A stretch of DNA of 9,760 nucleotides, taken from Caldifarciminota bacterium UBA3079. GTDB taxonomy: Bacteria > Hydrothermota > Tepidihabitantia > Tepidihabitantales > Tepidihabitantaceae. The notes beneath the pieces are model-generated. The model saw nothing but the letters and a program-made list of their open reading frames with translations. It did no database searches and had not been told where the DNA came from. Below are positions 5,430-9,760 of the stretch, piece after piece. Each line of letters starts with the position of its first letter. Position 1 is the first letter of the stretch. The position numbers were made by a program, and so were the translations under genes. The stretch is taken from positions 1 through 9,760 of the forward strand of contig DFBN01000107.1 in NCBI GenBank assembly GCA_002366635.1, read 5' to 3'.

Positions 5430-6575
5430 CTAATGATGAAACAACCTCACCCCGGTAAATACCATTACCATATTGTATTCATCTGCGGCCTGAATTATAT
5501 CCTTATCCCGGGTTGAACCACCGGGCTGAATAATATAGCGGACACCGGACTTGGCCGCACGGTCGATATTGTCCCTGAAAGGTATGAAACCATCAGAACC
5601 AAGCACAATATTATTGAAATGTGCAAGCCATTCCTGCTTTTCCCGGGAAGTCAAACGCTCAGGCACTTTATTGAACAGTTTGGACCATGCTTCAAACTCA
5701 GGCTCGGTTACCTGCTCCTCAAAATACAAATCGATTGCGGTTGCCTTTTGTGACCGCTTGACTCCTTTTATGAAATCAAACCCCAGAACCTTCGGGTGCA
5801 ATCTCAGGAACCATTTGTCTGCCTTGGTGCAAGCGATTCTTGTGCAATGAATCCTTGACTGCTGACCCGCACCTACTCCGATAACCTGACCGTCATAAGC
5901 GATGCAGATTGAATTCGACTGGGTGTATTTCAAGGTAATTGCAGCAATGAGCATATCCTGCCGGGTCTTATCCGGAATCTGTTTGTTTCTGGTTACAACA
6001 TGCTTCAATAAACTGTCGTCAATCCGGGCGTTATTTCGGTCCTGTTCAAGAAACGCCCCGAATACCTGCCTGGTTTCCTTTTCCTCTGGTTCATAATCCC
6101 CCTCAATCCGGATTATCGTGTATTTCCCGGCCTTTTTGGTCTTGAGGATTTCCAGTGCTGAAGATTCATAACCCGGCGCAATACAACCGTCTGAAACCTC
6201 GCGCTTCAACACCATCGCAACGGATTCGTCAACTGTATCACTCAATGCAACCCAGTCACCGAATGAAGACATCGGGTCTGCCCCACGCGCCCGGACATAA
6301 GCGGTAGCAAGCGGCGAGGAGGATTCGGCAAGTTCAGAAGAAAGCGGTTTTGCAATTGCGGCACCGGCCGGACTCGTATGCTTGAAAGATGCTGCCGCAG
6401 CAATACCGGTAAGCGATTTGAGCTCCCTGACCAGTTGCCAGGAATTTAAGGCATCAAGCATATTGATATAACTGGGGTTCCCATTGAGCACTTCAAAAGG
6501 CAGGCCTTCATGTCGATAAATCCGGGCAGATTTCTGGTGCGGGTTGACACCGTATCGAAGCTCGAATTGTGCCAT
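5430..6575 (-). CDS. purH: AICAR formyltransferase, stand-alone PurH domain
   Basis: Transfers a formyl group from 10-formyltetrahydrofolate to AICAR, giving FAICAR, the penultimate step of IMP synthesis in the cytosol. The 381 residues cover only the AICAR transformylase half of PurH: the N-terminal MGS-like IMP cyclohydrolase domain (about 200 residues) is absent and the protein begins at R-Y-G-V-N-P-H-Q. S-F-K-H-T-S-P-A-G-A-A holds the catalytic Lys65-His66 pair. L-K-Y-T-Q-S-N-S, Q-Q-S-R-I-H-C-T-R and the terminal R-L-F-H-H are close to the animal ATIC form. ATG at 6575 is preferred over an in-frame TTG at 6584, which lies inside the predicted -10 box. No Shine-Dalgarno is present, and the ATG is seven bases from the -10, so it is probably leaderless. 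The cyclisation step must be encoded elsewhere. Monocistronic by its flanking promoters. Confidence 0.92.
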   Translation of the reverse strand: MAQFELRYGVNPHQKSARIYRHEGLPFEVLNGNPSYINMLDALNSWQLVRELKSLTGIAAAASFKHTSPAGAAIAKPLSSELAESSSPLATAYVRARGADPMSSFGDWVALSDTVDESVAMVLKREVSDGCIAPGYESSALEILKTKKAGKYTIIRIEGDYEPEEKETRQVFGAFLEQDRNNARIDDSLLKHVVTRNKQIPDKTRQDMLIAAITLKYTQSNSICIAYDGQVIGVGAGQQSRIHCTRIACTKADKWFLRLHPKVLGFDFIKGVKRSQKATAIDLYFEEQVTEPEFEAWSKLFNKVPERLTSREKQEWLAHFNNIVLGSDGFIPFRDNIDRAAKSGVRYIIQPGGSTRDKDIIQAADEYNMVMVFTGVRLFHH

Positions 6576-6582
6576 CAAACCC

Positions 6583-6610
6583 AAACTATCTTCCCCAGGC
6601 CTGTTGTCAA
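6583..6610 (-). promoter_or_regulatory. Promoter of purH, probably leaderless
   Basis: On the minus strand a perfect TTGACA (6610-6605), a 16-bp spacer and TAGTTT (6588-6583) are followed by seven bases and the ATG at 6575. This is the same geometry, base for base, as at the cca gene. No Shine-Dalgarno lies between the -10 box and the ATG. Confidence 0.6.
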
Positions 6611-6624
6611 GAAAGGCATAAAGT

Positions 6625-6652
6625 TTGACCCGAACCCGAAATCAGCTAATCT
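6625..6652 (+). promoter_or_regulatory. Candidate promoter of the TonB receptor operon
   Basis: TTGACC at 6625-6630, a 16-bp spacer and TAATCT at 6647-6652 face right, divergent from the purH promoter with the two -35 boxes 14 bases apart. Expected transcription start is about 6659-6662, after the first ATG (6656) and at or just before the second (6662). Confidence 0.5.
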
Positions 6653-6661
6653 CTGATGCTG

Positions 6662-8902
6662 ATGCGTGCATTTGTGAAAACGGCCATTTTATTCTTCCCC
6701 CTGGCCGGTTCTATCCTGGCTCAAACCGGTGCGATTAACGGCTTTGTCCGGGATGCTGAAAACGGCGAACCGCTGAGCTATGCCAATGTTTATCTGGAAC
6801 ACACAAAATACGGTGCGGCAACAAATCAACGCGGCTATTTCTATATCGGCCATCTGCCAAAAGGCGCATATGAACTGGTCGTTTCCTATATCGGCTATCA
6901 GACTAGAAAGCAGAAAATAAAGGTCAAACCAGATTTGACCACAACCATTAATATCAATCTGAAATCGGGCACAGTAAAGCTCAATGAAGTCATAGTCAGT
7001 GCCGAAAGGGCAAGGTTCGACCGTGAAGTCGAAGTCTCAGCAACCAGGCTTGAGACAAAACAGCTCCAATCAATTCCCAAAGTCGGGGGCGAAACCGACC
7101 TGTTCCGGATAATTCAGCTTTTGCCCGGTGTTATCGCAACATCGGATTTCTCTAATAAACTATATATCCGCGGCGGCAGCCCGGACCAGAACCTGATACT
7201 TTTGGATGGCATCACGGTGTACAACCCGTCGCATCTGTTCGGCCTGTTTTCACCATTTGTGCCGGAAGCAATTTCAGATGTGACGCTTTTGGCCGGTGGT
7301 TTTCCGGCCCGATACGGCGGCAGGCTAAGTTCGGTCCTCGATGTCACAACAAAAGAAGGCAATTCCAAAAAATATACCGGCCTGGGCTCGGCATCCATTA
7401 TTGCGGCCAAAGCAATTGCCCAAGGCCCGATTCCAAAAGGCTCTTTTCTTGTAGCCGGGCGCAGGACCTATCTGCCTGACTTTCTCCTGAAGAGTTTCAA
7501 TGTCGAAGGCCTGGGTTATTATTTCTATGACCTGATGGGCAAGGCGAATTATGCGCTCAATCCGGATTACCATTTTACCCTGGCCGGATTGGGTGCCGAG
7601 GACGTCTTGAGCTTCTGGGACCCGGAAAACCCGAATGAGTTAAATGCCAGGCTGTCATGGGGCAATCGCGGGATTTCATTGCGGTCGAATGCAATCCTCT
7701 CTCCGGTTCTTTACAGCGAAGTCCTGGGTGCCTGGAGCAATTTCTTTTCCAATTTCAGGGTTATCTTTGACCAAACCGACACTGCTCTCCTCAAAACCGC
7801 GCTTACCGATTTTACCCTGAAAACGGATTTCACCTGGTATTTTACTGACCAGCATACTGTCAATCTGGGAACAGACTTGAAACTGGTCCGGATGAAAACG
7901 ACCGCTCGATTCGATACTATCTCATTCGAAGGACAGGATACGCTCTGGCCTTTGGCAGCATATGTCAGTGATAAATGGGAAATCACCAAGGAAAGGCTTT
8001 TCTTAAAGCCGGGGTTGCGCTACAGCTTTTATTCACAAGGTAATCATCATGAACTGGAACCGAGAATCGGACTCCGGTTCAAACCGGGAAAGAATACCGC
8101 TTTCAATGCCTCGGTTGGACGGTTCACCCAACCGATGGTAACCCTGAATTCTACCGAAGCGATATTTTCGATATATGATGTCTGGCTGCCGGTTTCAGCC
8201 GAAAGGAAAACCCCGAGTGCAATTCATTGTATCACCGGTATCGAACACTGGCTGAGGAAAGATGCCATTATCAAACTTGAGGCGTATTATAAGGATTATG
8301 CTGATTTGCTTGAGACCAGGTATGGCCGTCCATTCACACCGCCGGAATCGCTCCTGACCGCAGATGGATATTCATATGGATTAGACCTTCTTTTGCGCAA
8401 AACCCACGGCTGGTTCAATGGCTGGATAAGCTATTCTTATATGTGGACCCGCCGCAGCATCGGCAACGAGATTTATCATCCCCATTATGACCGGAGGCAT
8501 AACCTGAATATCGTCCTGAACCTCCCGACCCTTTTTCTGGGGACCGACTTGTCAGCCCGATTCACTATTGGAACCGGGCTGCCTTATGCCGGAATTATTG
8601 CATATTACAACCGTTACTATTACCGGCCCGATAACCGTAAATTTGTGGGCTATGAGGAATTCATCGCCGGGCCGCGAGATGCGTTCCGCTATCCGCTCTA
8701 TCATCGTCTCGACGCCAGTTTAAGCAAAAACTGGGCTTTGAGCTGGGGCGAAATTTCGGGTTTCCTCGATGTCGTAAATGTCTCCAACGCTAAAAATGTG
8801 CTGCTCTATTACTGGGAACTGGAACAAGGCGAATTACCTGAACGCCGCAAAATCGGGATGATTCCAATACTGCCTACCTTGGGCATAAAAGTGAAGTTCT
8901 AG
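6662..8902 (+). CDS. TonB-dependent outer-membrane receptor with CarboxypepD_reg-like domain
   Basis: An outer-membrane beta-barrel of 746 residues. A signal peptide (about 1-21, ending S-I-L-A-Q) is followed by a carboxypeptidase-regulatory-like beta-sandwich (about 25-103: I-N-G-F-V-R-D-A-E-N-G-E-P-L, later V-S-Y-I-G-Y). Next comes the plug domain (about 120-232, with L-Y-I-R-G-G-S-P-D-Q-N and L-L-D-G-I-T-V-Y-N-P) and then the barrel to the end. The last residues (L-G-I-K-V-K-F) form a terminal beta-signal ending in Phe, so the protein is full length. The ligand is unknown. I place the start at ATG 6662 because the predicted promoter would begin transcription after ATG 6656, and M-R-A-F-V-K gives a cleaner signal peptide. 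The 6656 start adds only two residues. The DUF4249-like lipoprotein gene begins on the next base after the stop, so the two form an operon. Confidence 0.9.
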   Translation: MRAFVKTAILFFPLAGSILAQTGAINGFVRDAENGEPLSYANVYLEHTKYGAATNQRGYFYIGHLPKGAYELVVSYIGYQTRKQKIKVKPDLTTTININLKSGTVKLNEVIVSAERARFDREVEVSATRLETKQLQSIPKVGGETDLFRIIQLLPGVIATSDFSNKLYIRGGSPDQNLILLDGITVYNPSHLFGLFSPFVPEAISDVTLLAGGFPARYGGRLSSVLDVTTKEGNSKKYTGLGSASIIAAKAIAQGPIPKGSFLVAGRRTYLPDFLLKSFNVEGLGYYFYDLMGKANYALNPDYHFTLAGLGAEDVLSFWDPENPNELNARLSWGNRGISLRSNAILSPVLYSEVLGAWSNFFSNFRVIFDQTDTALLKTALTDFTLKTDFTWYFTDQHTVNLGTDLKLVRMKTTARFDTISFEGQDTLWPLAAYVSDKWEITKERLFLKPGLRYSFYSQGNHHELEPRIGLRFKPGKNTAFNASVGRFTQPMVTLNSTEAIFSIYDVWLPVSAERKTPSAIHCITGIEHWLRKDAIIKLEAYYKDYADLLETRYGRPFTPPESLLTADGYSYGLDLLLRKTHGWFNGWISYSYMWTRRSIGNEIYHPHYDRRHNLNIVLNLPTLFLGTDLSARFTIGTGLPYAGIIAYYNRYYYRPDNRKFVGYEEFIAGPRDAFRYPLYHRLDASLSKNWALSWGEISGFLDVVNVSNAKNVLLYYWELEQGELPERRKIGMIPILPTLGIKVKF

Positions 8903-9760
8903 ATGATTAAAACAAGGGCATTTCTCATCCTGACTATATCGCTTTGCATACTAAGTTGTGAACTCATACCCAAGGAACAGTTCACACCACTGCTCAATGT
9001 CCATTGCCTGCTCTTTGAAGGGTCCACCCAGCCTCGGGTTATCCTGAACCGGACCTATTCAATCGACGAGCCGGCCGACAGTACATTCCGTAATTTCCCG
9101 GGTGCAGAAGTCCGATTATGGCGCGGTCAGGATACCTGGACTTTTTATAACACCAGTTGGTCCTACCAGTGCCGGTCAAAAATCAATATCTCGCCATCCG
9201 ATACATTCTTTCTACGCATTACCCATCCTGAATATGATACGGTTTCCGGCCGGACGATAATGCCTGATACATTCTCGATTGTTTGCCCGCAACCAGGGGA
9301 TACGGTTACAACCGAAGATTCACTTATCTGGACTAGAAGCCGCACATGCTCTGGTTATTATATGTCATTTGCGTATCTAGAGATGGGTGATACATTCCAT
9401 TATAATATTGTAATACCTAATGACCGCCTGCGAGGCTTGCCCCAGGATACATTGGTTCGCCTGCCGCTACTGTGGCTCGACTATGGACCCAAAGGCCCGT
9501 TGACTTTGAGAATTTGCGCGCTTGATACCAATTACTTCAACTGGATTCAAGATATCCGGCGCGGTAACTTTGCCCGTCAAACCCAGCAAACTGCCGGAAT
9601 TACCGGTGGTATCGGGGTTTTCGGTTCAGCAACTGTATGTTCGGTCCGGGTTTATGTAAAAGACGACACGATTATTGGCTATTTACCTGGCTCGAGCCCG
9701 AGCAGAAGGAAATCAAATCATATTTCTGTTTATAATACTGTCAACAGAAATCAGCCATGA
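8903..9760 (+). CDS. DUF4249-like outer-membrane lipoprotein
   Basis: A 285-residue lipoprotein. The signal ends in the lipobox I-L-S-C with lipidated Cys19, followed by Glu rather than Asp. The mature part is rich in beta strands, with V-I-L-N-R-T-Y-S and G-A-E-V-R-L near 46-72, L-D-T-N-Y-F-N-W-I near 207-215 and T-G-G-I-G-V-F-G at 234-241. These match what I recall of DUF4249, a family usually encoded beside a TonB receptor with a CarboxypepD_reg domain. The ATG directly abuts the receptor's TAG, with no Shine-Dalgarno stronger than a weak GTGAAG, so translation is probably coupled. It likely acts with the receptor in binding or uptake at the cell surface; no ligand is known. D-T plus a hydrophobic residue recurs eight times. 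The stop TGA is the last codon of the window. Confidence 0.75.
   Translation: MIKTRAFLILTISLCILSCELIPKEQFTPLLNVHCLLFEGSTQPRVILNRTYSIDEPADSTFRNFPGAEVRLWRGQDTWTFYNTSWSYQCRSKINISPSDTFFLRITHPEYDTVSGRTIMPDTFSIVCPQPGDTVTTEDSLIWTRSRTCSGYYMSFAYLEMGDTFHYNIVIPNDRLRGLPQDTLVRLPLLWLDYGPKGPLTLRICALDTNYFNWIQDIRRGNFARQTQQTAGITGGIGVFGSATVCSVRVYVKDDTIIGYLPGSSPSRRKSNHISVYNTVNRNQP

Noticed and set aside
6576..6584. TTG start at 6584 for the AICAR formyltransferase
   Set aside because: It overlaps the predicted -10 box, and the family begins near the R-Y-G-x-N-P-H-Q motif, which the ATG at 6575 already covers.
7325..7573. Minus-strand open frame inside the TonB receptor gene
   Set aside because: The receptor frame is intact through a conserved plug and barrel. 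The antisense frame has no support.
1..9760. CRISPR array, insertion sequence, phage, toxin-antitoxin or defence genes
   Set aside because: No regularly spaced repeats, transposase, integrase or known defence domains were found on either strand. The recognisable genes are housekeeping or envelope genes.

Overview
The window is a compact chromosomal segment from an uncultured-looking, probably Gram-negative bacterium. An outer-membrane TonB-dependent receptor carries an N-terminal carboxypeptidase-regulatory domain. It is followed directly by a DUF4249-like lipoprotein, a pairing typical of Bacteroidota and wider FCB-type bacteria. The tRNA has no encoded CCA, and the purine gene is a stand-alone AICAR transformylase. 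These traits would fit an FCB-group or candidate-phylum (for example WOR-3-like) genome. That placement is inference; no rRNA or ribosomal protein is present to settle it.

Layout. 1-151: no convincing gene. 152-754 (+): six-helix membrane protein of unknown function. 758-1162 and 1167-1979 (-): a small cytochrome b561-like membrane protein, and upstream of it a secreted LPP20/FlgT-like protein with one CxxC. 2000-2070 (-): tRNA-Gly(CCC), just upstream of that pair and probably transcribed with it. 2165-3091 and 3091-4509 (-): a translationally coupled operon of a CCA-adding tRNA nucleotidyltransferase with HD domain followed by a COG0731-type radical SAM protein. 4677-4982 (+): glutaredoxin/thioredoxin-like CPVC protein, overlapping tail to tail with 4959-5360 (-), a DUF5362-like membrane protein. 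5430-6575 (-): AICAR formyltransferase domain of PurH alone. 6662-9760 (+): TonB receptor plus DUF4249-like lipoprotein, running to the window edge.

The strongest non-gene signal is regulatory. Seven transcription units share the arrangement TTGA(C/T)N, exactly 16 bp, then T/C-A-n-n-n-T. In five of them the -10 box lies only 5-9 nt before the start codon and no Shine-Dalgarno sequence is usable, so these genes probably make leaderless mRNAs. Internal operon genes and the one first gene with a real 5' UTR carry good Shine-Dalgarno sequences (AGGAGG or AAGGAG). The tRNA promoter follows the same spacing rule. Genes are packed tightly: two convergent pairs have 3 nt or minus 24 nt between stops, and no clear intrinsic terminator is visible.

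Functionally the window is a mix: tRNA maturation (tRNA-Gly, CCA enzyme, possible tRNA-linked radical SAM enzyme), purine synthesis, redox/membrane proteins, and an outer-membrane uptake pair. No insertion sequence, CRISPR array, phage gene or defence system was seen.
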